Source: Catellatospora sichuanensis (GTDB taxonomy: Bacteria > Actinomycetota > Actinomycetes > Mycobacteriales > Micromonosporaceae). From it: a DNA stretch of 64,000 nucleotides. The notes beneath the pieces were generated by a model that was not told the origin of the DNA, did not search any database, and was given only the letters and a program-made list of their open reading frames with translations. This document shows positions 8,200-16,819 of this stretch, one piece after another. A program made the position numbers and the translations under genes. Each line of letters begins with the position of its first letter. The first letter of the stretch is position 1. The DNA lies in NCBI RefSeq assembly GCF_007483665.1, contig NZ_VIQO01000043.1:48262-112261 (forward strand), in the 5' to 3' direction.

Positions 8200-9474
8200 T
8201 CAGACGATGGTGCGCAGCGCGGCGAGGAACGTGTCCACGTCGGCGTCGGTGGTGCCGATGCCGATGCTGGCCCGCAGGGCCGTCGCGGGCACGCCGTCCC
8301 AGCCGGCCCGCACCGACGCCTCGCCGAGCAGGCGGCGGGCCAGCGGGTGGGCGCAGAACAGGCCGTCGCGCAGCCCGATGTTGTGTTCCCGGGCCAGCTG
8401 CTGGGCGATCTCGGCGGAGTCGCGGCCGCGCACCGCGAACGACACCACGCCGATCCGGGCCGCGTCCGCGCCGAAGGTGCGCAACTCGGCGACGTCGGGC
8501 AGCTCGGCCAGCCCGGCCCGGAGCTTGCCCAGCAGCCGCTGCTCCTCGGCGTGCAGCGCGTACCGGTCGGCGGCCTCCAGGGTCGCGCACACCGCCGCCA
8601 GTGCCACCGCGCCGAGCAGGTTGGGCGTGCCGGCCTCGTGCCGGGCCGGGCCGGTGGTCCACCGCACGTCGTGGGTCGCGTCGCCGACGCCGCTGGTCGC
8701 TCCGCCGCCCGCCAGGTACGGCGCGGCGGCGTCGAGCCAGTCGCCCCGGCCGACGAGCACGCCCGCACCGAACGGGGCGTAGAGCTTGTGCCCGGACAGT
8801 GCGACGTAGTCCACGTCCAGCGTGGACAGGTCGACGGGCACGTGCGGGGCGAGCTGCGCGGCGTCGAGCACGATCCGGGCCCCGAACCGGTGGGCGATCA
8901 GGGCCAGCTGCGCGACCGGCCACAGCTCGCCGGTGACGTTGCTGGCGCCGGTGACGGCGACCAGGATCCGGCCGTCGGCGTTGCCGCGGCGCACCTCGGT
9001 CAGCGCGGCGGCAAGGTAACGCACCGCGGCGTCGGGCGAGGCGGGCACCGGCAGGCGTACCGCGTTGGGCCAGGGGAGCAGGTTGGCGTGGTGCTCGCCG
9101 GCGTAGGTGATCACCGTGGTACCCGCGGGCAGCACGTGGGCGAGCAGGTTCAGCGCGTCGGTGGTGTTGCGGGTGAACACCACGTGATCCTCGGCCCGCG
9201 CGCCGACGAAGTCGCCGACCGTCTGCCGGGCGCGCTCGTACTCCAGCGTGCAGCGCTGCGACAGGGCGCCCGCGCCGCGGTGCACTGAGCCGTACCAGGG
9301 CAGCAGTGCGGTGACCGCGCCGGCCGCGGCCCGCAGACAGGGCGCGGTGGCGGCATAGTCGAGGTTGATCTGGCCGGGCACGCCGAGCACGGTCAGCTCG
9401 GCGTCGGTCACGCGTACGGGCGTGATGTCGGCCGTCTCGACGGCGCTGCAGGGTCGTTGGGCGATCGCGGTCAT
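8200..9474 (-). CDS. Class V aminotransferase / cysteine-desulfurase-like PLP enzyme
   Basis: A 424-residue fold-type I PLP enzyme of the NifS/SufS/Csd family. Family marks in order: INLDYAATAP near residue 35, FTRNTTDALNLL, the cofactor His pair in AGEHHANLLPW, DAAQLAPH, and the Schiff-base lysine in SGHKLYAPFGAG. C-terminal sequence follows the cysteine-desulfurase domain. The likely role is sulfur mobilisation from cysteine or a related C-S lyase reaction. A SAM-IV-type riboswitch precedes it, tying it to sulfur/methionine control, and a GGAGGTG ribosome-binding site sits just before ATG 9474. A selenocysteine lyase or related role is possible. Confidence 0.8.
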   Translation of the reverse strand: MTAIAQRPCSAVETADITPVRVTDAELTVLGVPGQINLDYAATAPCLRAAAGAVTALLPWYGSVHRGAGALSQRCTLEYERARQTVGDFVGARAEDHVVFTRNTTDALNLLAHVLPAGTTVITYAGEHHANLLPWPNAVRLPVPASPDAAVRYLAAALTEVRRGNADGRILVAVTGASNVTGELWPVAQLALIAHRFGARIVLDAAQLAPHVPVDLSTLDVDYVALSGHKLYAPFGAGVLVGRGDWLDAAAPYLAGGGATSGVGDATHDVRWTTGPARHEAGTPNLLGAVALAAVCATLEAADRYALHAEEQRLLGKLRAGLAELPDVAELRTFGADAARIGVVSFAVRGRDSAEIAQQLAREHNIGLRDGLFCAHPLARRLLGEASVRAGWDGVPATALRASIGIGTTDADVDTFLAALRTIV

Positions 9475-9611
9475 GGGGCACCTCCGGGGTCAGGGACCCC
9501 TGGACCGCTGGTGGGATGTCCTCGCCGGTCCGCCGTTGCGGAGATCGTCGGGACGAGCCACCAACGGAGACAGTGGTCCGCGCTTGCCCAGCACGACGAC
9601 GGGCTGGGCCC

Positions 9612-9741
9612 GGTCATCACCCGGGGCACCCCACCGCGAACTACAGAGGGTTGCCGGTCAGCAAGCCGGGGCTTTGCTCCATCTTTCGACACTTTCGACT
9701 GCTTGCGCAGGCGAATGTGAGAGCGGCTGACACTCGTGACC
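9612..9741 (-). ncRNA. SAM-IV-type riboswitch
   Basis: Read on the minus strand, the leader contains GCCCCGGCTTGCTGACCGG, then CAACCCTC, then GGTGGGGTGCCCCGGG and TGATGACC. I recognise this as the conserved order of the actinobacterial SAM-IV (SAM-I-like core) riboswitch. GGTCA at 9741-9737 can pair with TGACC at 9616-9612 as the closing stem. The 5' part is longer than usual, so the exact 5' boundary is uncertain. About 137 bases separate it from the aminotransferase start, and a GGGGTCCCTGACCCC hairpin lies just before the ribosome-binding site. Rising SAM is expected to shut the gene off. Confidence 0.78.
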
Positions 9742-9762
9742 TTTCGCCGAGCATAGCGGAGG

Positions 9763-9768
9763 TAGGCT
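9763..9768 (+). promoter_or_regulatory. -10 box of leaderless PrsW-like gene
   Basis: TAGGCT lies six bases before ATG 9775, with no ribosome-binding site between. The same TAGGCTGCGCCC block occurs before the DUF5685 gene at 13347. Confidence 0.6.
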
Positions 9769-9774
9769 GCGCCC

Positions 9775-11505
9775 ATGTCCGACCTCCCGACTCCTGGGAC
9801 CGCACCCGGCAACCGCGACGGCGGCCCGCCCCCGCCGTGGCCGCCGCTGCCGGAATGGCAGCAGCCCGCACCGGCGTCACCGTGGCAGGCGCCGGAGTCA
9901 TCCGGGCCGACCGCGTCGCCGTCCATGCCGGACACACCGGTCCCGGCAGTACCGGCGGTCGCTCCGATCGCGCCGGAACCGGCCGCGGCGACGCCCGCGC
10001 AGGGTCCGCCGCCGGGGACCGGGCCGGGGATGACGCCGATGCAGGGCCTACCGCCCGCGACCGGGCCGGCCTTGCCGCCGCCCGCGGCCGGGCCGGGCTT
10101 CCCGCCGGGCACGGTCGGGCTCGGCCTGCCGCCGGTGCTGCCGGAGCCGTCGCTGCCGCTCAAGCGCCCCCGGCGCTGGCTGCCGCTGCTGCTCGCGATC
10201 GTCGTGGTCGGCGGCTCGGCCCTGGGCATGCTGGGATACCTGGGCTGGAAGATCGGCCCGCTCGCGTTCGGCGTCGGCCTGGCCGCCGCGCTGCTGCCGG
10301 TGCCGGTGCTGATTGCGGTGTTCCTCTGGCTCGACCGGTACGAGCCGGAGCCGCCGAAACTGCTCGTGATCAGCTTCCTGTGGGGCGCGTTCCCGGCGAC
10401 GCTGCTGGCGCTCGGCGTCAACTCGTTCTTCTCCGGCTGGCTGAACGTGGTGACCCTGCCCGACGCGGTGGTCGCCACGGTCGTCGCGCCGTTCATCGAG
10501 GAGCTGGGCAAGGCGGCCTTCCCGCTGTGGATCCTCTGGCGCCGCCGCCGCGAGCTGTCCGGCATCACCGACGGCATCGTCTACTGCGGCCTGTCCGGGG
10601 TCGGCTTCGCGATGGTGGAGAACATCCTCTACCTGGGCGGGCACGGCTTCTACTCGGGCAACGAGCAGTGGGGGCCGTACTCCGGGGCGCAGCTGGTCTT
10701 CGGCATGTTCCTGGGCCGCATCCTGATCTCCGGGTTCGCCCACCCGCTGTTCACCTCGATGACCGGCATCGGCATCGGCATCGCGGCGCGCTCGGCCAGC
10801 AGCTGGGTGCGCTGGTGCGCGCCGGTGGGCGGGCTGCTGCTGGCGATGATGCTGCACGGCTCGTGGAACCTGATGGCCACGCTGTCCGCCGAGATCAGCC
10901 CCTACTTCTTCCTGTACGGCTACATCGCGGTCATGGTGCCGGTGTTCCTGTCGATGATCGGCGTCGCGCTGTGGGTGCGTGCCCGCGAGGGCCGGCTGGC
11001 GTTGCAGGTGCTGCCCGCGTACGCCATCGCCGGGTGGCTCACCCCGCCGGAGGTGGCGGCCATGGGCACGCTGGCCCGCCGGCACGCGGCCCGGGTCTGG
11101 GCCGGGCGCGTCGCCGGGGAGCCGGGCCGCAAGGCCATGAAGGAGTTCCAGTTCGCGGCCACGCGGTTGGCGCTGGTGCGCGACGGCATGAACCGCGGGC
11201 TCGACGAAACCTCCGCCGACCAGGACCGCAGCATCGCGGAGGAACGCGACCTGCTGCAGGTGCTGGGCACCACACGGGCGGTGTTCGTGGGACGTGATCC
11301 GCAGGTGCCGCCGGCCTTCTTCGACGGGACGGCATACCGGATGACGTTCCCGGACGGGGTGGCCCGCACGGTGCCCATGCCCGCGGAGCCGGTGGTGCCG
11401 GTGCCGGTGCTGCTGCCCCCGCCCGCGCCCGCGTACCCGGTGTACCCGCCGATGCCGGGATACCCGTACCCGCCGCAGCCGTACTACCCGCCGCAGGCGG
11501 TCTGA
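9775..11505 (+). CDS. PrsW-family intramembrane metalloprotease
   Basis: A 576-residue membrane protein. Residues 1-125 are a Pro/Gly/Ala-rich cytoplasmic tail. About eight membrane helices follow, containing the PrsW signatures FIEELGKAAFP (EExxK), FAMVENILYLGG, the HPLFTS histidine and the late HGSWNL histidine, which together form the putative metal site. After the membrane part come a soluble helical region and a Pro/Tyr tail (YPPQPYYPPQ). PrsW in Bacillus cleaves an anti-sigma factor at site 1; by analogy this could be a stress-sensing protease, but no anti-sigma factor is adjacent. Confidence 0.85.
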   Translation: MSDLPTPGTAPGNRDGGPPPPWPPLPEWQQPAPASPWQAPESSGPTASPSMPDTPVPAVPAVAPIAPEPAAATPAQGPPPGTGPGMTPMQGLPPATGPALPPPAAGPGFPPGTVGLGLPPVLPEPSLPLKRPRRWLPLLLAIVVVGGSALGMLGYLGWKIGPLAFGVGLAAALLPVPVLIAVFLWLDRYEPEPPKLLVISFLWGAFPATLLALGVNSFFSGWLNVVTLPDAVVATVVAPFIEELGKAAFPLWILWRRRRELSGITDGIVYCGLSGVGFAMVENILYLGGHGFYSGNEQWGPYSGAQLVFGMFLGRILISGFAHPLFTSMTGIGIGIAARSASSWVRWCAPVGGLLLAMMLHGSWNLMATLSAEISPYFFLYGYIAVMVPVFLSMIGVALWVRAREGRLALQVLPAYAIAGWLTPPEVAAMGTLARRHAARVWAGRVAGEPGRKAMKEFQFAATRLALVRDGMNRGLDETSADQDRSIAEERDLLQVLGTTRAVFVGRDPQVPPAFFDGTAYRMTFPDGVARTVPMPAEPVVPVPVLLPPPAPAYPVYPPMPGYPYPPQPYYPPQAV

Positions 11506-11522
11506 CGCCGCCGCCACGACGA

Positions 11523-11559
11523 AAAAGGGCTCCGCCGGTCACACCGGCGGAGCCCTTTT
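11523..11559. terminator. Bidirectional intrinsic terminator
   Basis: AAAAGGGCTCCGCCGGT pairs perfectly with ACCGGCGGAGCCCTTTT around a 3-base loop. It is flanked by A-run and T-run, so it can act as a rho-independent terminator for both convergent genes. Confidence 0.9.
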
Positions 11560-11569
11560 CTTTCGTGTC

Positions 11570-12829
11570 TCAGGTGGCGGGTACGGGCGGCGCCTTGACG
11601 ATCACCGAATCCGGTTCCGGCTGCGGGCGTCCGGCCAGCTGCCGGATCGCCGTGTTCAGGACCGCGATGAGCGGTACGGCGATCAGCGCGCCCACGATCC
11701 CGGCCAGCACCACGCCCGCGGCGATGCCGAGGATCACGGCGAGCGGGTGGATGGCGACCGCCCGGCCCATGATCAGCGGCTGGAGCAGGTGGCCCTCGAT
11801 CTGCTGGATGGCGATGACCGCGGCCAGCACCAGCAGCGCCGTCAGCGGACCGTTGGTGACCAGGGCGACCAGCACCGCGACCGCGCCGGACAGGGTGGCA
11901 CCGACGATCGGGATGAACGCGCCGAGGAACACCAGCGCGGCCAGCGGCAGCGCGAACGGCACCCGCATGGCGGCCAGCGCGATGCCGATGCCGACCGCGT
12001 CGATGAACGCGACCAGCACGGTGGCCCGCACGTACGCCCCCAGCGAGGCCCACGCGGCGACCCCGGCCCGGTCCAGCGGCTCGCGGGCCTGGCCGGGCAC
12101 CAGGCGCAGCAGGAAGCGCCAGATGACGCGGCCGTCGCGCAGGAAGAAGAAGAGCGTGAAGATCACCAGGAACAGGCCGCTGAGCACCTCGAACACGGTC
12201 GTCGCGGTGGTGATCGCGCCGGTGGTCAGGGCTTCCTTGTTCGTGGTGATGGACTTCGTGACCGAGTCGATCGCACTGCCCATCTGCGCGTCGGTCAGGT
12301 GCAGCGGGCCGTTCTTGAGCCAGGTCTGGATCTGCTGCACGCCCTCCGCCGCGTTCTTGGTCAGGTCGGGCAGCCCGTTGACGAACTGGTTGATCACCAG
12401 GGTCAGCGTGCCGGCGACCGCGGCCAGCCCGACCAGCACCACGATCGCGGTGGCCAGCGACCGGTGCACCCGGATGTGGTTCAGCCAGCGCACCGCGGGC
12501 GCCAGCAGCGCGGCCAGCAGCATCGCGATCAGCACCGGCACGATGACGATGCTGATCTTCCCGAGGAACTGCAGCAGGTAGACGAGCATGAAGCCGAGCA
12601 CGATGATGCGCCACGCCCAGGCTGCGCCGATGCGCAGACCGTACGGCACGTCGACGTCGTCGCGGCTGGCCGTGGAGTGGTGCTGCAGCTCGGGCTCGGC
12701 CGGCTCGGGCAGCGGCTGGTCTGCCTCCTGGCGCTCGCGCTCCTCCTGCTCGCGCTTGGCGCGGGCGCTGGCGCGGCTCGCCTCGTAGGCGCGGCGCACA
12801 TTCGCCTTGAAGTTGTCCAAACGACCCAC
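11570..12829 (-). CDS. AI-2E family transporter (PerM/TqsA type)
   Basis: A 419-residue membrane protein. A charged N-terminus with a coiled-coil-like KREQEERERQEADQ stretch is followed by about eight membrane helices of the AI-2E exporter family (IIVLGFMLVYLLQFLGK, VIVPVLIAMLLAALLAPAV; later FIPIVGATLSGAVAVLVAL and IQQIEGHLLQPLIMG). Family members export small molecules or act as ion antiporters; the substrate here is unknown. GTG 12829 is chosen as start because GGGAGGA lies seven bases before it; a longer frame runs back through the divergent GroES-like gene and is not real. Confidence 0.85.
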   Translation of the reverse strand: MGRLDNFKANVRRAYEASRASARAKREQEERERQEADQPLPEPAEPELQHHSTASRDDVDVPYGLRIGAAWAWRIIVLGFMLVYLLQFLGKISIVIVPVLIAMLLAALLAPAVRWLNHIRVHRSLATAIVVLVGLAAVAGTLTLVINQFVNGLPDLTKNAAEGVQQIQTWLKNGPLHLTDAQMGSAIDSVTKSITTNKEALTTGAITTATTVFEVLSGLFLVIFTLFFFLRDGRVIWRFLLRLVPGQAREPLDRAGVAAWASLGAYVRATVLVAFIDAVGIGIALAAMRVPFALPLAALVFLGAFIPIVGATLSGAVAVLVALVTNGPLTALLVLAAVIAIQQIEGHLLQPLIMGRAVAIHPLAVILGIAAGVVLAGIVGALIAVPLIAVLNTAIRQLAGRPQPEPDSVIVKAPPVPAT

Positions 12830-12897
12830 TGGTGTCCTCCCGGGGACAGGCAACGTCACCACGTTAGTCGCCTGCGACCACCGCACCATCGGGGAAG

Positions 12898-12903
12898 TAC
12901 CCT
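12898..12903 (+). promoter_or_regulatory. -10 box of leaderless GroES-like gene
   Basis: TACCCT lies seven bases before GTG 12911; no ribosome-binding site is present. Confidence 0.5.
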
Positions 12904-12910
12904 GACCGGC

Positions 12911-13252
12911 GTGACACTCAATCCCGCCACCGCCGAGACCGGCCTGCCGATCCGTCTGCTGCACGACCGGGTGCTGGTCAAACAGGAGGCGGCCGAGGGG
13001 GAGCGGCGCTCGTCCGCGGGCCTGGTGATCCCGGCCACCGCTTCGGTCGGGACGCGGCTGTCCTGGGCGACCGCCGTCGGCGTCGGCCCGCACGTGCGCG
13101 CGATCCAGGTCGGTGACCGGGTGCTGTTCGACCCCGACGAGCGCTCCGAGGTGGAACTGCACGGCGAGGCGTACGTGCTGCTGCGCGAGCGGGACGTGCA
13201 CGCGGTCGCGGCCTCGCGCGTGGAGCCGGACGCCACGGGCCTGTACCTGTAG
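12911..13252 (+). CDS. GroES-like co-chaperonin domain protein
   Basis: A 113-residue protein with the GroES fold order: LLHDRVLVKQE near residue 18, the mobile-loop region SSAGLVIPATAS, then AVGVGPHVRAIQVGDRVLFDP and the closing strand YVLLRERDVHAV. It is slightly longer than ordinary GroES (about 95-100) because of an N-terminal extension. No groEL follows, so it is either an unlinked second GroES or a specialised relative. Divergent from the AI-2E permease. Confidence 0.75.
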   Translation: MTLNPATAETGLPIRLLHDRVLVKQEAAEGERRSSAGLVIPATASVGTRLSWATAVGVGPHVRAIQVGDRVLFDPDERSEVELHGEAYVLLRERDVHAVAASRVEPDATGLYL

Positions 13253-13346
13253 CGACCCGTCGGGCGCTGAGGTGCCGACCCGACGCCGTGATCAGGGCCG
13301 ATGTCCGCACCGTCGGCGGCCCGGTGGCGGGCGTGACAGCGTGGCC

Positions 13347-13352
13347 TAGGCT
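13347..13352 (+). promoter_or_regulatory. -10 box of leaderless DUF5685 gene
   Basis: TAGGCT is six bases before GTG 13359, in the same TAGGCTGCGCCC context as at 9763. Confidence 0.6.
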
Positions 13353-13358
13353 GCGCCC

Positions 13359-14540
13359 GTGTTCGGCATCATCCGCCCCTGCGCGCACAGCCTCCCTGAC
13401 CGTCTGCACAGCGAGTGGCTCGGCCACCTGTGCGGGCTGTGCCTGGCGCTGCGTGACGAGCACGGCCAGGCGGCCCGCATCGTCACCAACTACGACGGCC
13501 TGATCATCTCCGTGCTGACCCAGGCGCAGCTGACGGGCCTCCATCGGCGCACCGCCGGGCCGTGCCCGCTGCGCGGCATGCGCACCGCGGCCGTGGCCGA
13601 CGGCACGGGGGCGCGGCTGGCCGCGACGGTCTCCCTGGTGCTGGCCTCGGCGAAGCTGTCCGACCACGCTGCGGACGGTGACGGTGCGTACGCCCGCCGC
13701 CCGGTCGCCGCGGGCGCGCGCCTGGTCGCGCGGCGCTGGGCCGCCCGGGCCCACCGGTCCGGGCTGGATCTCGGCCTGGACACCAGGGTGCTGCTGGCGG
13801 CCGTGCACGGTCAGCGCGAGGTCGAGCGGGCCGTCCTGCTGGGCGGGTCACTGCTCACCGTCACCGAGCCCACCGAGATCGCCACCGCCGCCGCGTTCGC
13901 GCACACCGCGGTGCTGGCTGGCCGACCCGGCAACGCCGAGCCGCTGGCCGAGGCGGGCCGCTTCTTCGGCCGGATCGCGCACCTGCTCGACGCGGTCGAG
14001 GACCTCGCCGCCGACCGGGCCGCCGGGGCGTGGAACCCGCTGCTCGCCACCGGGGCGTCGTTCGCGCAGGCCGGGGTGCTGGCGCGGGACGCCGCGGCGG
14101 GCATCCGGCTGGCCCTGGACGAGGTGGTCTTCACCGACCGGAAGCTGGTGCACCGGCTGCTGGTGCACGAGGTCGAGCACGCCATCGAGCGGACCTTCGC
14201 GGGCGCGGACCCGGACTACTACCCGCCGGTCATCCAGCCTGGCAAGAAGGGCCGCCAGCCGAAGGCCCCGAAACCGCCGGGCAGCGGCTCCTGCTGGTGG
14301 CCGCAGGTGGAGATACCGCCGCGCACACGCGGGCCGATCTTCGGCTGCGCCGTCGCGAGCTGGATGTGCTGCACCTGCCAGGTGTGCTGCCGGGACCCCT
14401 ATCCGGGCCCGTGGAGCGGCCTGCCCAATGACGGCTGGTGCTCCCGGTGCGACTGCGGGGGCTGCGGGGACTGCGGCAACTGCTGCGACTGCTGCGACTG
14501 CTGCAAGATCTGCAACCACTGCGACTGCTGCGACTGCTGA
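13359..14540 (+). CDS. DUF5685 family protein with Cys-rich C-terminal tail
   Basis: A 393-residue protein. The N-terminus MFGIIRPCAHSLPDRL followed by HLCGLCLALRDEHG is the mark of the DUF5685 family, whose function is unknown. The middle is helical and alanine-rich with no membrane helices. The C-terminal 80 residues change character completely: a Cys patch CAVASWMCCTCQVCC, then a final tail with 16 cysteines in its last 33 residues (CDCCDC-type runs). The conserved N-terminal CxxC plus this tail suggest metal or cluster binding. It converges on dinG with hairpin C1 between them. Confidence 0.75.
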   Translation: MFGIIRPCAHSLPDRLHSEWLGHLCGLCLALRDEHGQAARIVTNYDGLIISVLTQAQLTGLHRRTAGPCPLRGMRTAAVADGTGARLAATVSLVLASAKLSDHAADGDGAYARRPVAAGARLVARRWAARAHRSGLDLGLDTRVLLAAVHGQREVERAVLLGGSLLTVTEPTEIATAAAFAHTAVLAGRPGNAEPLAEAGRFFGRIAHLLDAVEDLAADRAAGAWNPLLATGASFAQAGVLARDAAAGIRLALDEVVFTDRKLVHRLLVHEVEHAIERTFAGADPDYYPPVIQPGKKGRQPKAPKPPGSGSCWWPQVEIPPRTRGPIFGCAVASWMCCTCQVCCRDPYPGPWSGLPNDGWCSRCDCGGCGDCGNCCDCCDCCKICNHCDCCDC

Positions 14541-14573
14541 CCTCGACGCGGCGCCCGCGCCGTCTCCACCGCT

Positions 14574-14633
14574 GCAGTTTCGGGGAAACTGCGGCAATTC
14601 CGTGTCCGATAACCGCAGTTTCCCCGAAACTGC
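14574..14633. repeat. Palindromic repeat, family C, copy 1
   Basis: Arms GCAGTTTCGGGGAAACTGC / GCAGTTTCCCCGAAACTGC, extended to 21 perfect base pairs, flank an 18-base loop. Each arm is itself nearly palindromic (GCAGTTTC...GAAACTGC). A second copy is at 46843. Both copies lie between convergent genes. Confidence 0.8.
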
Positions 14634-14655
14634 AAAAGCGCCTACCTGGTGCGGG

Positions 14656-16671
14656 TCAGCTTTCGCCGAGGCGTTTGAGGGACTTGAGGACGATCTCCTG
14701 CTTGGTGGTGTACCAGAAGGGCGGGAGGCTGGCCCGGAGGAAGGCGCCGTAGCCGCGGGCCGTCTCCAGGCGGGAGTCGAGGACGGCGACGACGCCCTTG
14801 TCCGAGGTGGAGCGGATCAGCCGGCCCACGCCCTGGGCCAGCCGGATCGCCGCGATCGGCACGCTCACCGCGGCGAAGCCCGAGCCGCCGCCCTCGTCGA
14901 CCGCCGCCGAGCGGGCCGAGGCCAGCGGCTCGTCCGGTCGCGGGAACGGCAGCCGGTCGATGACTACCAGCTGGCAGGCGTCACCCGGCACGTCCACGCC
15001 CTGCCACAGCGACATGACGCCGAGCAGGCAACTGTTGCGGTCCTCACGGAACTTGCGGACCAGCAGCGGCAGCGCCTCGTCGCCCTGCAGCAGCACGGTC
15101 AGGTTCGTCTTGGCCCGTAGCAGCTCCGCGGCCTGCTGCGCGGCCTTGCGGGAGGAGAAGAGCCCGAGCGTACGCCCGCCGAGCGCCTCGACCAGCGCCA
15201 ACAGCTCCGCCCCGGTCGCGTCCGGCAGGCCCGACGCGGCAGGCCGGGGCAGGTGCGCGGCGACGTAGAGGATGCCCTGCTTCGGATAGTCGAACGGGGA
15301 CCCGACGTCGAGCGACTTCCAGCCCGGCCCGGAGGCGGACTCCGGCGGCGCGCCGGGCTTGGCCGCGGTCTTGGGGCTCACCGGCAGGCCCAGCGAGCGG
15401 GCGAGGGTGTCGAAGTTGCCGCCAAGGGTCAGCGTGGCCGAGGTGGCGATGACGGTGCGGTCCTCGTACAGCTTCTCGCCGAGCAGCCCGGCGACCGACA
15501 GCGGCGCGACGACCAGGGCCCGGCGCGGCTCGTGCTCCACCCAGGCGACGTCGTGCTCGTTGTCCTCCAGCAGCCGCTGCGCGGTCTTGGAGACCTCGTC
15601 GAGCAGCGACTTGGCCTGCTGCTTGCGCACCGGGTCGGGGTCGTCGGCCTTGATCTCGCCGATCCGGGAGAGCCCGCGCCGGGTCGCCCCGTCGAGCAGC
15701 GTGCAGGCCTCGACGATGCCCGTCGGCAGCTTGCCGGTGATCCGCCCGGCCGGGGTCTCGGCCAGCCCGACGGTCAGCGCGTCGGCGGCCTCGACCAGGG
15801 ACTGGTACTCCTCGCCCTCCACGTAGGGGCGGGCGGCGCGGGCGGTGCGGTCGACGGCGTCCGGGGTCAGCTCGGCCTGGGCAGCGCTGGAGACCCGGTC
15901 GGCCAGCTCGTGCGCCTCGTCGATGATCAGCAGTTTGTGCTCGGGCACGATGTGCCGCCCGGCCATCATGTCGACCGAGAGCAGCGAGTGGTTGGTGACC
16001 ACCACGTCGGCCTCGCGGGCGCGGGCCCGTGACAGCTCCGCGAAACACTCCGGCCCGTATGGGCAGCGGCTCGCCCCGACACACTCGCGCGCCGGGGTCG
16101 ACACCATGCGCCAGGCTGTGTCGTCGACGCCCGGGTCCAGCTCGTCGCGGTCGCCGGTGTCGCTCTCCATCGCCCAGTCGCGGATGCGCTCGATCTGCTT
16201 GCCCAGCCGGCCCGACTCGCCGAGCCACTTCACGCCGCTGCCGCTGGAACCGGCATCGAACAGCGAGTCCTGCGGGTCCTGCTCGTCGGAGTGCTCCAAC
16301 TTCGCCAGGCACACGTAGTGGTGACGGCCCTTGAGCAGGGCGAACGTCGGCTCGCGGCCGAGCAGCGGGGAGATCGCCTTGCCGATGCGCGGCAGGTCCT
16401 TCTCGACCAGCTGCGACTGCAGCGCGAGCGTGGCCGTCGAGATGACGACCGGCCCGTCGACGGTCAGCGCCGGGGCGAGGTAGGCCAGCGACTTGCCGGT
16501 GCCGGTGCCGGCCTGCACCAGCAGGTGGTCGCCGGACTCGATGGCGGTGGTGATGGCCGCGGTCATGGCCTGCTGGCCGGGCCGGGCCGAGCCGCCGGGC
16601 ACCGCGCCGACAGCGGCCTCGAGCAGGTCGAGAGCGCTGTGGTCACGTGTTCGCTTCTTCTTCGGCGGCAC
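14656..16671 (-). CDS. dinG: ATP-dependent DNA helicase, DinG/XPD type
   Basis: A 671-residue superfamily-2 iron-sulfur helicase. Motif I is QAGTGTGKSLAYL near residue 60, and motif II is IIDEAHELADR. Between them lie the four cluster cysteines (one in HYVCLAKL, three in ECVGASRCPYGPEC), typical of DinG/YoaA and XPD. Late motifs include GRLIRSTSDKG near the C-terminus. It should unwind damaged or R-loop/G-quadruplex-containing DNA with 5'-3' polarity. GTG 16671 follows a TACGGT -10 box by six bases, consistent with a leaderless mRNA. Confidence 0.88.
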   Translation of the reverse strand: MPPKKKRTRDHSALDLLEAAVGAVPGGSARPGQQAMTAAITTAIESGDHLLVQAGTGTGKSLAYLAPALTVDGPVVISTATLALQSQLVEKDLPRIGKAISPLLGREPTFALLKGRHHYVCLAKLEHSDEQDPQDSLFDAGSSGSGVKWLGESGRLGKQIERIRDWAMESDTGDRDELDPGVDDTAWRMVSTPARECVGASRCPYGPECFAELSRARAREADVVVTNHSLLSVDMMAGRHIVPEHKLLIIDEAHELADRVSSAAQAELTPDAVDRTARAARPYVEGEEYQSLVEAADALTVGLAETPAGRITGKLPTGIVEACTLLDGATRRGLSRIGEIKADDPDPVRKQQAKSLLDEVSKTAQRLLEDNEHDVAWVEHEPRRALVVAPLSVAGLLGEKLYEDRTVIATSATLTLGGNFDTLARSLGLPVSPKTAAKPGAPPESASGPGWKSLDVGSPFDYPKQGILYVAAHLPRPAASGLPDATGAELLALVEALGGRTLGLFSSRKAAQQAAELLRAKTNLTVLLQGDEALPLLVRKFREDRNSCLLGVMSLWQGVDVPGDACQLVVIDRLPFPRPDEPLASARSAAVDEGGGSGFAAVSVPIAAIRLAQGVGRLIRSTSDKGVVAVLDSRLETARGYGAFLRASLPPFWYTTKQEIVLKSLKRLGES

Positions 16672-16677
16672 CGACTG

Positions 16678-16683
16678 ACCGTA
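16678..16683 (-). promoter_or_regulatory. -10 box of leaderless dinG
   Basis: TACGGT on the minus strand is six bases from GTG 16671. Confidence 0.5.
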
Positions 16684-16819
16684 CCGGCTGGCACCGACGG
16701 TCTTCCACCGCGCCGCCTGATTTGGGACGATGGCGCCTTGTGGGCGCGACCCGCGTCACCCCCGCATCGTTGCGCGGTGGTGCGAGGGTGTACGCCACCG
16801 CCGTGAAGCGAGGTAGTCG

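Noticed and set aside
12830..13201. A longer AI-2E transporter starting at 13201
   Set aside because: The extra 124 codons lie antisense to the GroES-like gene; GTG 12829 has a good ribosome-binding site.
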